A stretch of DNA of 64,000 nt, from the NCBI RefSeq assembly GCF_015832195.1, contig NC_052026.1:17703013-17767012 (forward strand), written 5' to 3'. The stretch is from Motacilla alba alba (Eukaryota; Chordata; Aves; Passeriformes; Motacillidae). The notes under the pieces are model-generated. The model was not told the DNA's origin. It saw only the letters and a program-made list of their open reading frames with translations, and did no database searches. Position numbers and translations under genes: made by a program. Positions 12,754 to 24,900 of the stretch are shown piece after piece. Numbering within the stretch: the stretch's first letter is position 1; every line of letters starts with the position of its first letter.

Positions 12754-14029
12754 AAAGCCCTTGGGGGAAGGGGTGAATCATCTGCACGCAGGGTCACCCC
12801 TCCAGAGATGCTGCAGGCTCCTCTATTTGTTGATTATTTTGTCACCCCTCAGGACTGGCACACCTAAGGGACTCCTTTTCCTGCTAATCCATGCAGGGAG
12901 CAATCCCAATTGCTGGGTTAGGCAAGGAAAAAATTACCAATTCTAATATTGCTGCTTTAGGATACCTCACACAAAGGGGTGACCACACAAGGACAAATGA
13001 TGATGTCCATCAGTGCTGGGGAGCCCAGCGCCCCTGGGGCTCTCCCTGCTTTGCGTGGGGCAGGTTCAGCTTTGGGAAGCTGGACCAGGGCTGGGGTTTC
13101 TTTATGTTCATATTCACAAATTTCACATATTCATATTCACAACAAAACCACTCTGGATTTTTTTCTAATTTCCTAAGAGTGAATGGAAGTGGGGCAGAGC
13201 CTCCCTTCGTGAGGCAGCCAGAGTAGCAGGGAGGAGCATTAGATTAATTTCACGGGGGACACAAAGTAGCTGTAACCTTCCCACTGGGTTAGGAAACATA
13301 AAAAATCTGTAATAACCCCAGAAAACCATTGCCCTTTGCTGCTGGCAGCAGAACCTGTGCAGAGCTGGCAAGGAAACAGCCCCTGGAAAAGGACTTGCAG
13401 CAGCCCCTGGCATGAAGGTGCTGGGATTATATCAGCTCGAATGAGTCACCTCGTGCTGCGCCAAGGTGTGCTCTCAGGAAACTCTCTCTTTGATAGAATC
13501 TTTCTTTAAAAGTCAGATCTTTCCTCTGGGAAAAGGCAAGTCTTGACTTAGCCTGACCTACCTTGTTTTTGTCTAGAAAAAGATCTTTTCCCTTGGCTGC
13601 TCCATGACTTTCACTCACAACCTCGCTGAGAACATTTTTTAAAGCCATTATTTCAGTCATCCCAATCAGGCAGCAGGAACGCTGGTTCCAAAACATGGTT
13701 TTATTGCTTAAGCTGATAAAATGCCCATCCTTTCATTCAGCTACATCTTCCTGCCTGTAACAAACGATGCTGAGGGTTTCACAGGTCCCGGGGAGGTGCT
13801 CAAGTCTCACCCGTGTCCTTGCACCATCATCTGACAGCAGTTTATGGCCCTGCAGAATTCCCCTATGGACACCATTTGTGGGGTGGGAATTCACAGAGAT
13901 TCACTCACTTCCACATATTCAAGAGAGCTTGATGTACAGCCTTAAAAAGAGCTTGGATGGATGTAAAAATAAAGTACGCAGACATTAAATGGAAAAATCA
14001 TAACCTTATGTTTCTATAGTTGTAAATAA
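12754..14029. other. Intergenic, no gene seen
   Basis: Unique sequence without recognised exons or elements. Confidence 0.55.
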
Positions 14030-14320
14030 AAATATACCTTAAGTAAGTAAGAAACTATATTGAGTAAAATAGTAGAGTCTATAGTATAGTAATATATATG
14101 ATAAATATTATATATATATTAATATATATTGCTATATATATTATATAGAGAGATATATAGAAATATATATAATATAATATATAGAAATATATTTCTATAT
14201 TATATACAATATATAAATAAATATATAATATAATATAATATATTATAATATAATATATAATATATATTATAAAATAGACTATATTATATATAGTAATAAA
14301 TAGAGTAAGTTAAGAGTTTT
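14030..14320. repeat. AT-rich array
   Basis: About 290 bp of TATA/ATAATATA sequence, similar in composition to the array at 320-1163 but shorter and without the long recurring phrase. Confidence 0.88.
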
Positions 14321-17131
14321 AAAGTTGTTATAAAAATGTGTGTGCATACAACAGCCTATTAAGCAAAAATATCTGCAGTACAGTAGAAGTAAGCAAAAGT
14401 AATGTTAGAAAAACAAAATAACTCCCCATTAAATTAAAAAATAACTATCCATTAAATTAAAAAGTTATGTATTATCTTACAACAAAAAACTTATAACTAC
14501 TCTGTACTATAACCAACTACCTACTCCTCCAAAATCTCACAGCCTCTAAGACTTTATCCAAACAATAAATAAATGTTTATCTAAACAATCGTTCACTCTT
14601 AACCCAACAACAGTGCCATCTCTTTATTACAGTCACCAACAGTCTCCAGAGGTGACTCTGTGCCCAGTGGGGATGTGTGGAGCAATCTCACTCAGGATCC
14701 TCGAGGCAGCAGGGATTTAGTGTGAGGAACTGCGCCACAAATCCTGAAGCAGAGAAATCTTGGCTTAGTGATGTCAAGATAAAAATGATTTTAACTGCTG
14801 GCCTGCTGAATGCCCAGGATTTCACATAAACTGGAGCCAAATCCAGCCAAGATATTGCAATAATTCAATTATTTCTTGTACCAGCATCATTTATTGCCCT
14901 GTGCACGGGAGAGCCATGCAGCCACTCTTTATGGATGTACCATCACCAGAGGGAATTGCTCCACTTGGAGTGAACAACTTTAGCCCTCCTGTTGTGTGTG
15001 CATAAGATGTAGTTGAAGTGAAAATAGCAATTATTTTTTTCTTTCTTCTGATAATTCCTTTTAAATCACCATCCATCATCAAATACCTGGCGTTCGAATT
15101 ACACAGCTCAGACACCTGCTTACCAGTAAAATTAAATTTCTAATTATTGCCAGTGGTTGTGTTTGTAGGATTTGTGCCTGATCCTAGAGTTTCCTCACAA
15201 GCTGCTCAGAATGCTTTACACTCGTAGTGGAGACACAAACCTGCCAGTGTTAAACAAAAAAGTCTTTAGAAAGTCAAGGCTGTTCCTCTTCATTTTTGTC
15301 TAAATAGCCCATTCAAAACTGAATTTGGTGGGGCAGGAACTGCTCTGTAGTGGATGAAGAATGCCTCCATAAGTGACTGGACTGAGGTCTCTCAAGTTTT
15401 AAGTTTCACTGAGCTCCAAATGGGAGGATAGTGTGGATATGAATGGGATAAATGATGTCCTGGAGTTGGCCTGTGACAACACTGCCCAGTCAGGGACCGC
15501 CAAGATGAATATCCAGAAAAGGAGAGAAAAATCTTCTTTCCAGTATTGCCAGGGAAGTTTTTCTTAACCTTGTAAAAAAAACATGCAGTCCCTTGCCTAG
15601 GTACCAACAGAGACTGGAGACAGAAGCGTGTGAGGAATGGAGATGGGTGGCAGGAAGAATTAATGAAGGAGTTGTGCACAGGATGAGTTACAGTTCCAAA
15701 AGTGTTACAACATCAACTTTCATTCTGATGTGAAGACCATGACCAGCTGCTGAATTCTGGTCCTGCAGAACTCTCACTTCTTCAGTGCACAATCCACGGA
15801 CTGCAAGGCACAGACCCTGTTTCTCCCCAGATAAATGCCAAAGCTGTGTATCTGCAAAAATAAAGGCCACTAAATGGTGTCTGAAGTAGCTATTAATCTT
15901 GGGAATTAGTTGCTCCAAGTGCAGATTGCAAGTATAGGAAACAACAAAAAAATGGAATTAAATTAGGGAGATTTATCGCGAGCAGTTGTTGCACGGTGGT
16001 TTGGGTTTCAGCGAGAGCACAGAGCAGAGAAAGATCAGCACAAAGACATAAATAAAGTAGGAGTACTCCAAGGAAAAATCTTGTTTACTCTGTGCAAGCA
16101 GCCATGTCATTTGTCACCTCGGAGCAAAGGGGCCAGGGCATGAGTGGGAGCTCCTGGATGTGCCTGAGAGGTGCTGGATCAAGGTGCAGGTGTTAATATT
16201 GAAACAGTGTCTGTGAAAGGAATTGGAGAATCCTGTGGTGTCAGACAAAGCCCTCTGAGCAGTAAAAAATCAAGAGAGGTGGGAGAGGTGGCAGGGTTGT
16301 GATTCATTCCTCTCTGGATGCTCTGAAGCTGTCTGAGTGAGCCTTTCAGAAATTGCAGCACAGATTTCAGATGGTGTTGGATGAGATCTGGGTGGAGGTG
16401 ACAGTGACCTGCAGGTCACTGCTGAGCTCTGCCAGCATCCCAAGGAGACACTTCTGTCCTTAGGGAGTCACCTTTCCATGGGCTGGCCTGTGAGCTGTCC
16501 ACAGCTACCACTGGATGAGGAGAGAAGCCTAAGGAAAATGGCCTGTTTGAAGGAAAACTGGGATAAATTCTGTTTTAAATGCCTTCCTGCAGCTCTGGGG
16601 GAGAGGAGAGCTGGTGAGATGGGGCAGAGCAGGTGACAGGGACCTGGAGCTGTGCTCCCTGCAGGGACAGCCCTCTCAGCAGCCAGGTGCAGGGTGGAGC
16701 CTCTGTGGCACAAAACGCTCTCCAGCCCAAATGCTCCCTCCCTGTCCCCTTCTGTGCCTGAAGGAGCTGTACCATGGGGCCACCTCAAGCCCTGTCAACC
16801 CCCAAAACCCAGCTGCACCTATGGGGATGACTCCGTGGACCAAGCAGGGTCTGCAGAAACACAGCAGTGCAGGCTCCTTGCATTGCACAGGGGTTCCCAG
16901 GAACCCCTCAGGGAATCCCAGACCATGCAGAGACACAGCACTTGTGCTGTCCCACTGGGATCCCCCACCCTGTACCTCTGCAGCTGTGCGGGAGGTGACC
17001 CTCTCCACTGTAACTCTTCATTCCCTTTGTCCCCAGAAGAGCAATCCCTGGTTTTACTTCCCAGCAAAATTCCCTGGCGTGAACTGAGCAGACTTTGTTA
17101 CAAATAAAATTTTAATAGCAGTAGAGATACA
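14321..17131. other. Intergenic, no gene seen
   Basis: AT-rich near 14330-14640, then mixed unique sequence. GC content rises toward 16600-17000 where overlapping open frames on both strands occur, none convincing. Confidence 0.5.
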
Positions 17132-17193
17132 GAGAGAACTGCCCAAAGCACAGTTACTGCTAGAAAACCTTTAGGAACCTCAACTCTAAATAA
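17132..17193 (+). repeat. 62-bp diverged repeat, copy upstream of WFDC1
   Basis: Matches 19486-19547 with nine mismatches and no indel (about 85%), including the shared core CTGCTAGAAAACCTTT. The copies flank WFDC1 exon 1. Origin unknown; an old interspersed repeat is most likely. Confidence 0.75.
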
Positions 17194-18480
17194 ATCAAAT
17201 ATATTCCCATAACTACTGAGCTTTTTAAGGCAGACCTTGCTCTTTTGTCAGGTTCTCATCATCATATTCTGGCAAGCTCCAAGATGAAATCCTTTGGCTT
17301 CCACCAGCATGCAGCTACTGACACTTGGGCATGGATCAAAGTGAATTACCACAGCTTTCAGGTGTAAGGAATAACTGGAAGATAATTTTTTTTTGTGTAT
17401 CCACAGGATATAACACTCCTCTACACTCCAGACCCATTTTAGAGTGGATGTAAAATAAATCCAGTGCATCCAGCAAGGCTCCTCTCTGCTCAGCAGGGCT
17501 GCAGCCAGGTAAAGTGAAGGCAAACAGGGCTTAATGTCTGTATCTTGACAGCTTTTGTGGTTCTGTTCCTTCCTTCATTCAGGTGGAGGCTGGACAAGGT
17601 GCTGGAGGAGAAATTCAGGGGGAATTATAAAATTAACAGCCCCCACATCTGGCTCAGCGAGCCCTGAGCAGCCCTCCTGGTGTCTCTAAAGTTACACACA
17701 TGCGGATATACATATTTATACACACCAATGTATGAATGCCCCGTTCTTACAGCTCTCCATTGGCACCTGCCTCTGTGTCCATCCCAGGCAGGATGCTGGG
17801 CAGTTCCAGCCTGCCTCCACGAGTCCATTCCCATCCTCCAGGCCCTGGATGTCCACGGAGATTTCCAAAACCCCACGTCCACTCCTTCCGTCCCTCCCAT
17901 TGTCAGGCACAGCCTGACTCATGTCCCCTTCCTTGCTTTCTCTGTGTGCTCATGTCATTTCCAAGCCACCTTCCTTCCCTATTCCACACCCCAATTTATT
18001 TTTTTCCTAAGGGTCTTTCCCCTCCTTCCAAACGGTTTTCAGAAAACCAGCGTCACCCTGGTTCAGTGACAGCCCCTGGATGTTTATCGTGTCGTTAAAC
18101 CATTTCCTTCGAGTGGGCTCCAGATGAAGTTATCACTTTGTCAAGGCGTGATGCAAACCCACAGCGGGAAGCACACAAAGGGAGAGCCCACCAGGCTCTC
18201 GGGAAGTTTGGGTGAACTGTTTGCAAAAATCTGCCCGGCCCACCCCTCCGAGACCTTTATTTCCCCCTGCGGCAGCTGTCATCTGATCCCACGCCTCGCC
18301 TCTGAATGGGGCTCTCGGAGGATGCCAGATGTTGGGAACAAAGGTCTAAAAATAATCTTCCCAAGTAATCTTCCCGTCCATCACTCAAGGAGAGCGTGAG
18401 CTTTGTGCGAACATGTGAGCCGAGAACCTGATCTGACTTAAACAAGTTCAACAGCAGCTCCCGGCTTCTGCCTCTGGGCT

Positions 18481-18482
<2 letters not shown>
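17194..18482. other. Region upstream of WFDC1, no gene seen
   Basis: Probable distal promoter territory. No TATA-box promoter or conserved exon was recognised. Confidence 0.45.
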
Positions 18483-18515
<33 letters not shown>

Positions 18516-18540
18516 CCTTTTTTTTTTTTTTTTTTTCTTT
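18483..18540 (+). repeat. Poly-T tract before WFDC1 exon 1
   Basis: T33, CC, T19, C, TTT. It lies about 150 bp before the ATG, immediately 5' of the CpG-rich region. It may be the reverse-oriented tail of a retrocopy or a promoter poly(dA:dT) tract; no retrocopy body is visible next to it. Confidence 0.9.
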
Positions 18541-18544
18541 AATT

Positions 18545-18910
18545 CCTTCCCCTTTCCCTTCCCAGAAGCCGCGCAGGGAAAAGCGGCTGGGAGCGCTCAG
18601 CCCTCGCTCTCCCTTCCCTCCCTCCCTGCCAAACCCCGCACCCCGAGAGCTCCGGGGCTCCTTCTTCCACCTCTCCCTGGCGAAAAAAATGAGCTCCAGG
18701 CTGCTGCCAGGGATGCGTTTGTGTCAGCAGCTCTTGGCTGCTGCCCTGTGTGCGCTGGTCGTGCTGCCGGAGCCGGGCTGTGCCCGGGCTCTCTGGAAAC
18801 GCGCTCTGCTGAAAATGACGGAGAAATACGATGTGAGTGATGCCGGGGGGGTTCGGGGATGCTGGCCGCGGGAAGGAGAGTTATCCGTAAGGGGTTTGGG
18901 ATAAAGGAGG
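18545..18910 (+). promoter_or_regulatory. CpG-rich promoter/5' region of WFDC1
   Basis: CpG density rises sharply after the poly-T tract and stays high through exon 1 and into intron 1 (to about 19140). No TATA box is visible between the T tract and the ATG, consistent with a dispersed CpG-type start. Boundaries are by eye. Confidence 0.5.
18689..18832 (+). CDS. WFDC1: WFDC1 coding exon 1 (signal peptide)
   Basis: Encodes residues 1-48: start MSSRLLPGMRL, hydrophobic core LLAAALCALVVL, then the WKRALLKMTEKYD stretch that resembles the WKRAL of human WFDC1. The ATG has an A at -3, lies in a CpG-rich segment and is the first ATG of this frame after the upstream poly-T tract. The donor is GTGAGT at 18833, phase 0. 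The exact transcription start cannot be seen. Confidence 0.93.
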
Positions 18911-21900
18911 GTTTGGGTCGGCGGGCTGGCTCTGTGTCACAGCCATCGGTGAAGTTTTCCCAGGCTGTGCGGAACTTTTGCCACCTAGCTGCTGCAGGGG
19001 GAAGCTTGGGGAGCGGGGAGAGAGCTTTGGGATGGCACCGGCACCGCTTTCCCTGGAAACTCCCCGGGACAGCCTCGAAAAGGGACCGGAGACAAGGGGG
19101 ATGCAAACCCTGCGGCTCCGGGGAGAGGTTTAGTGCGAGGAAGATAATGGGATTTATTGCTTGGAGCGGGGAGGGTTCCCTGCCCAGCTCCTGTGCTGCC
19201 TTTTGGGGTAACTTTGGGTAAATGTGTGCTGGAGGGAGGGATGGGGGCATTACCCACGGTTCTGTAAATCCCTGGAGCACAGAGAGCTCAGCCCCACAGT
19301 GCCATCGCCCTAAAGGGTGGCAATCCCAGAAATCCATCCCCGTGGCTGTGCCTGGCACATCCCCTGCGAGCAGAGCCGCTGCCCACGCCCTGGCACACCC
19401 TGGGTGCCACCATCTGTGCCTGCTCCTGGCAGCCTGCAGGCTCCACGGGGCACTGAGCACTGCCACCAGCTCCAAACCCACTTTGGAGAGAGCTGCACAA
19501 AGCAGAGTTGCTGCTAGAAAACCTTTGGGAGCCTTCACTCTAGATAAGCAGGAGTGCTGGAGCTGGAACTGGGACAGAACGAGTGCAGGGGGTGGTGCTG
19601 GGTCTTGCCCTGGTGTGTCTGGGCCAAATGACTGTCAGAGATGGTCACAGAGGAAATGGGAATTGAAAAAAAAGGAAATAATATGATAGCTTGAGGTTTT
19701 GGACCTGCTGTTTAAAAAAGTGGAAAAAAAAGTTATAAAATTGAAATTTTTACTTGATCCATTCAGCTTCCCTTAGAAACCAGCACTGAGCCAAGGTTTC
19801 TGCCCCTTGAATTGCTTGGGTGCACCCTCAAACAGTTTATTTTCTTACGCTCAGGTCTGATTGCATCTTCCAACCACTGCATGTGTATAAACAGCACCTT
19901 GGTGTCACAGGCAGATCCCTCCATCTGTTTTCTGCAGCTTTTAATTGAAAAAGGGTGTTTTAATGCCCATGATTTCTAGAGTGATGTTTGTGCATGGCCA
20001 CGTGTGGTTTGTGCAATTGCTGACTCCGAATTGTGACACACACCCCTTGCCCCCAATGAGCAAACTAAAATTCTGTCTTGTCTCCTGGAAATCGTGCAGA
20101 AAACATTGTGCTGATATTTGAAAGGCACCTCAGGATTTTGTAAGAGATCTTCATTATAGCCTCTCTTGGGCCTGGGTGTCCTCTGGTTTGTGCTCCAATT
20201 GGAAAATGATGATCTAAAGAGCTGCATTTCCTGCAAAATCACTCACTGGAAAGTGCATTTATCTGGAGGTTCTTCTGCCATATGTCAATGTGAAGCTCAA
20301 ATGTAATAGGAACTATGAGGTGAATGACCCAGAGAGATAGGACAGGGGCAGAAGAGGAATTTACATGTTGATTTTCAGATAAGGAGCCAGCTCCCCTGGG
20401 GATATATCCTCTCCTTTCAACCTGCACTTCTTCAAAGGGCTGTTTTTCCTGGCAGCCCTGAATCCAGGTGCTACTGATCTGGCAGGCTCAGCTAGAATTG
20501 CTCACATTGACAGAAACCTTGATCCAGGGAAAACAGAAAATGCTTTTCTTTCTCCTCCTCAAAGCCTTGTCAGGGGGAAAGCGTCTGCTCTCCATCCTCT
20601 CCTGCACCAGGAGGCAGTTCTGGCAGCCCCTCTGCTTTCTCACAGGGATGTTTTCTTTCCTACCAAATGCTCTGTGTTCCCTGTGGTTGGAAAATCAGAG
20701 TCTGGGGGCAGAGCAGCTGATGTGTGAGCCGCTTGGCTAGAGGGATGACAGATGGAGGTGCTCATGGCAACGTGCAGCCATGTGGGACCCCAAAGGACAC
20801 AGCTCTGTGTGGCCTGAGCCCAGAAAATCTCCTCCAGCAGGAGGAGTGTATCCAGAAAAATGCTGGGTGCAGAATGGCAGGCAGGTGTGAGGATGAGGAG
20901 TGGCTTGGGGTCTGGCCAGGGGGTTTTCATTCACCCTGGGTGAGGAAGGGTGTTGGCTGGCAAGGAGGGGTCAAGTGGGGCTGGAGAAGGGAGAAAGAGG
21001 GATTGCAGTGAGGAGAAAAACCTGGCAGCCGCAGTGGGATGCAGGAGCTGGGCTTTAAAACAAATCCATGTATTTTCCAGAAGGACACTTGTCAAGTTTA
21101 GAGATTTGCAGCTGGTGTTCTGCAGCCTCCACCCTCCAGGACTGTTCCCATGGGGCAGAGGGAGGGAGCTACCTGGGAGTGGGTTCAGTTCATAATAAAA
21201 CACCCATCGTGTCTATTGGGAAAAACTGGCCCAGTCTGGACTTCATTCCACTGTCAGCTACAGCAAGTGTTTTAGAAAAATCCCAGCCTTCTTCTAAAGT
21301 TTTCCAGAAATGAAGAATTCCTCACAGCTGCTGTAATGCTCTTCCAACAATTTATTTACCCTCCAGCAGCCAGCTGCCATAAATCAGCCCTGGGGTACCC
21401 TCTTTGTGTTCTGGCCCCCATATCCTCAGAGTAACCTGTGAGCAGAGCAGCCTCAGCCTCCCCTTTGGAGCCTGCACACACACGCACACCTCTTTCTGTA
21501 TTTCCTGCTTTCCAGCCTTTTACTCCTTATTGTGCATCTTTTTGGAGCCCACCCCAGCTCTGCAGGGTTCTTCCAACTGCAAACAGTAGATCCAAAATGA
21601 CAAATCCTGAGCTAACAACAGGAGAATATTATTCCCATTGCTTTGGTCTTGTCCTTCAGATTGTTTAAGCTGCCTTCAGTCTCACGTTTGCCTCTTTGAC
21701 CATCACTGATGGGTGATTTTCCAGGTCTTTAATGGAAATATTGGAGGATTCAAAGTTCCCTCTGACTGTGTATTTTTTGTTGTTTTGTTTGTTTTATGGC
21801 CAGTGTTTGGGAACACCTGCCAGGGCCAGAGCTGGTGGTGGGAGGATGAAATAAACCCCATGTGTCACCTCGAGGGGCTCCATGCAGAATATGAATTAGC

Positions 21901-24900
21901 AGAGAGCTGTGCTTTGACACAAGCTCAGGGACCAGTTCCAGACACAAATAACAGAACAAATCTGGGATTTTTGGGAGGCAGACTGCATCCCTCAGTTGCT
22001 ATTGGAATAATGGCTGAGACTGAATGATTCCATCCAGGTTCTTCCTCATCTTTCTTGACTTCCAGGGTTCCTCAGCTGAACTCTGAATTTTTCCCCTTAC
22101 TTTGTTTCTGGCTATCTAAGGCAGATATTCTCATTAAATTATTTAATAAGTCTCCCTGGGAAACAGAAATTTACCTCCTGCACTGAAAAATGTTTTTAAA
22201 GAAATTTTGACTGTCATGACCATCTGCAAAAATAATAAATCAGAGCCAAACTGTGAACGCTGGGAGAACTTTTTAAAAACCTTACGGCCCAAACCTGAAG
22301 ACAACCTTAACCAGGTTACTTTGGGGAATGAGGGAATCCTATTTTATATGCACATAAACAAGGGGGTTTATTAAACAAAATAAGTAAAATATTCTTATTT
22401 TGAAAGCAATGAGCTGTGAGCAAGAGGTGACCAGAGAAAATGGGCAGGGAGGTCATGAGGTACAAAGTTATTTGGCTACAACTGTTATATTGTTCCCCAA
22501 CGGAAATTTCATTCATGGAGCCAGCTGTTCATTGCAATTTTGGCTTCTTGGTTTCTGAATCATCTGTGAAGCAACTGCAGTAATTGTTTGGTGTTTTTTT
22601 TTTCATGTGTCCATTATTTGCCAGTATTATTTTGGTCCCATTTCCCTCTGCAGATGGCCTTTCAAATAGAATAGTAAACTGTGACCTTCCAGGATGAACA
22701 CTCCCTCCAACAAGGAGACCTGTTCAGTGTTTGGAACTGCACAGATTTATTGCTCAGTGTTCCCTTATATCCCAAAATTATAGCTGGTATGAACATTTTC
22801 TCTATTTAAAATCCAGCAAGCCAAAAAGAAGCCCCCCAAAAAAGTGTATTTTCAATATCTTCAATTTTAAAACATGTTTCAAATTTGGAGCGTTTACAGC
22901 TTTTGAGGAATGGACTAATATGAGAGCTTGCTCCTTCAGCGTGGAAAACATCATCAAAATTGGGTTTTTCCAAACCTTTTTAGTGGTGTAAACAGCCTAT
23001 CAGTTAATGGGAGAACAATGTCACAGAAGGGTTTTAAATGAAAAAGCAGAAGAAATTTGTTTATTGATATTGGGAACAGGGCAGGAGACTGTCATTAGTG
23101 AAAACATCCGGAATTCTCTGTCTCTCTGACACTCCATCTCCTGCAATGGCCTCTCCTTGGCCAGCTTTTGGGAGAATCCATGTGGGAACAGGCTGTTGTC
23201 AAGGGACAAGATGCTCCAAAGGAGCCATTGGGAGTTCCAGCATAAGGATGGAGCAGGATGTAGAGAGGGATATTAATCTCACCTCCAGTTTCTCCACGGC
23301 CTGGTGGTGAAATATCCTAGAAACCCCTGGGGGACTGTTGCACCACGTTTATTCTTGGAATAACACCCCCAGTTTCTCATCACTGATTTTGTAACACAGC
23401 AGTGATTTGGCCCAGTGTATCTTTACACACATTTTTATGTATTTATGACTTTACCAGCCTGCTCATGAGGCCATGGCAGCGCGCTCTTCACACCCCTGCC
23501 TTGATGCTGATCTCTTCCAAAAGTGCAAATCCAGAATCCACTTTTGATTTTATGAATGATTGTTAAATGGCTGTTAATAAATCTGAGACCTGAGTGCCCT
23601 GAGCCCTTTCTGCAGCCCAGAGGTGAGGGAGTGGTTGAGCCACAGGTGAGAAAGGAGTGGGCTGGGGTGATTCACCTCTCTGCTGGAGGGATTTGGCTTC
23701 TTGCTAAAACAGCCCCAGTGTGAAAAATACCTGAATGGTGCCTCATACATGTTCTTGTGCCTGTTAATGCACTTTACACCTCCCTTGTCCTGACAGTGTG
23801 CAGTGAGCAGCTCAGCTTCTTTCCGCTGCAGTGAAATATGGGCTCAGTTTCTTTGGGACAAAGCTGGCATCACTCTCACAGATCTCACCAGAATGTCCCG
23901 TGGTTTAGAAATGGTCTCTAATTTAACAGCCCAGAGCTCCACTGTGGATAAACTTGAAAGGCTCCCCTATAAATTCTGGTCCAGACAGGGCGATAGAGAT
24001 GGAAGGAGCCCACTGAGGAGAGAGGTGCTACCAGGGACATTAGTCTCACATCCCAAAACAACATAGTGCCCTCATTTCCCTACTTCCCTATCAAAGTGTT
24101 TTGGTGTCCTCATCATGAGGATGCCTGGAGTCTTCTCTCAGTTTCCCAGACAAGTATAAAAGACTTTAAAGGATTTTTTAACCTCCTAATTTTCAATGCA
24201 ATAATCTCAATTATAAATTGAGATATTGCAATTACAATAATTTAGTGCTTGTTTGGTGTTTCCAAAGCACTCCACTGAGGGGATCATACAGTGCTGGGGG
24301 AGCTGCACAGTTAATTCTCCTCTCTGCTGAACCCCCAAAACCCACTCTGAAACCCCTTGTGATGTAGCATTCACATTCCTTGAACATGATTCTTTGGACC
24401 AGGATTTTTCTCCTGGGAAGCTGAAAGGCAGCGAGAGGCCTCAGAAAAAAAGGAAAACAATTCTTATCTCATTTGCTTCTCCTGTGTTGTGCTCATGTGG
24501 AATGTGTTTGGAGATTGTTTACCCACAGGTGAATGTTCCATTGCACTCTGCTGTGAATTGTTTTGATTCATTGGCCAATCAGGGCCAAGCTGTGCTGGGA
24601 CTCTGGAAAGAGTCACGAGTTTCTCATTATTATCTTTTTAGCATTCATTAATTACCCTTTCTGTATTCTTTAATATAATATAGTATCATAAAGTAATAAA
24701 TGAGCCTTCTGAGAACACAGAATCAAACACATATTCTCTCCCCTCATCAGGGTAGCCTGCTTTTACAACCCCTTGTCCCATTCCTTACGGGATGTTCCGT
24801 AACTCACCTCACACCAACCTGACTTCCTTTTCTTCTCTTTGCAAAGGATTATGAGTACCCTCTTCATTCTCACAGCTCCCAGCAGCAGAAGAACGACCGG

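Larger units (their letters stand above)
18833..24846 (+). other. WFDC1: WFDC1 intron 1
   Basis: Six-kilobase first intron. The first 300 bases continue the CpG-rich region. It contains one half of a diverged 62-bp repeat pair (19486-19547) and an LTR fragment near the 3' end (about 24355-24750). I see no other coding exon; open frames such as those at 19222-19686 lack splice support or homology. Confidence 0.8.

Noticed and set aside
18597..19538. 313-codon minus-strand open frame over WFDC1 exon 1
   Set aside because: It lies in a CpG-rich, stop-poor region opposite a well-supported exon; the composition is proline/serine/alanine-rich with no recognisable domain or splice context.
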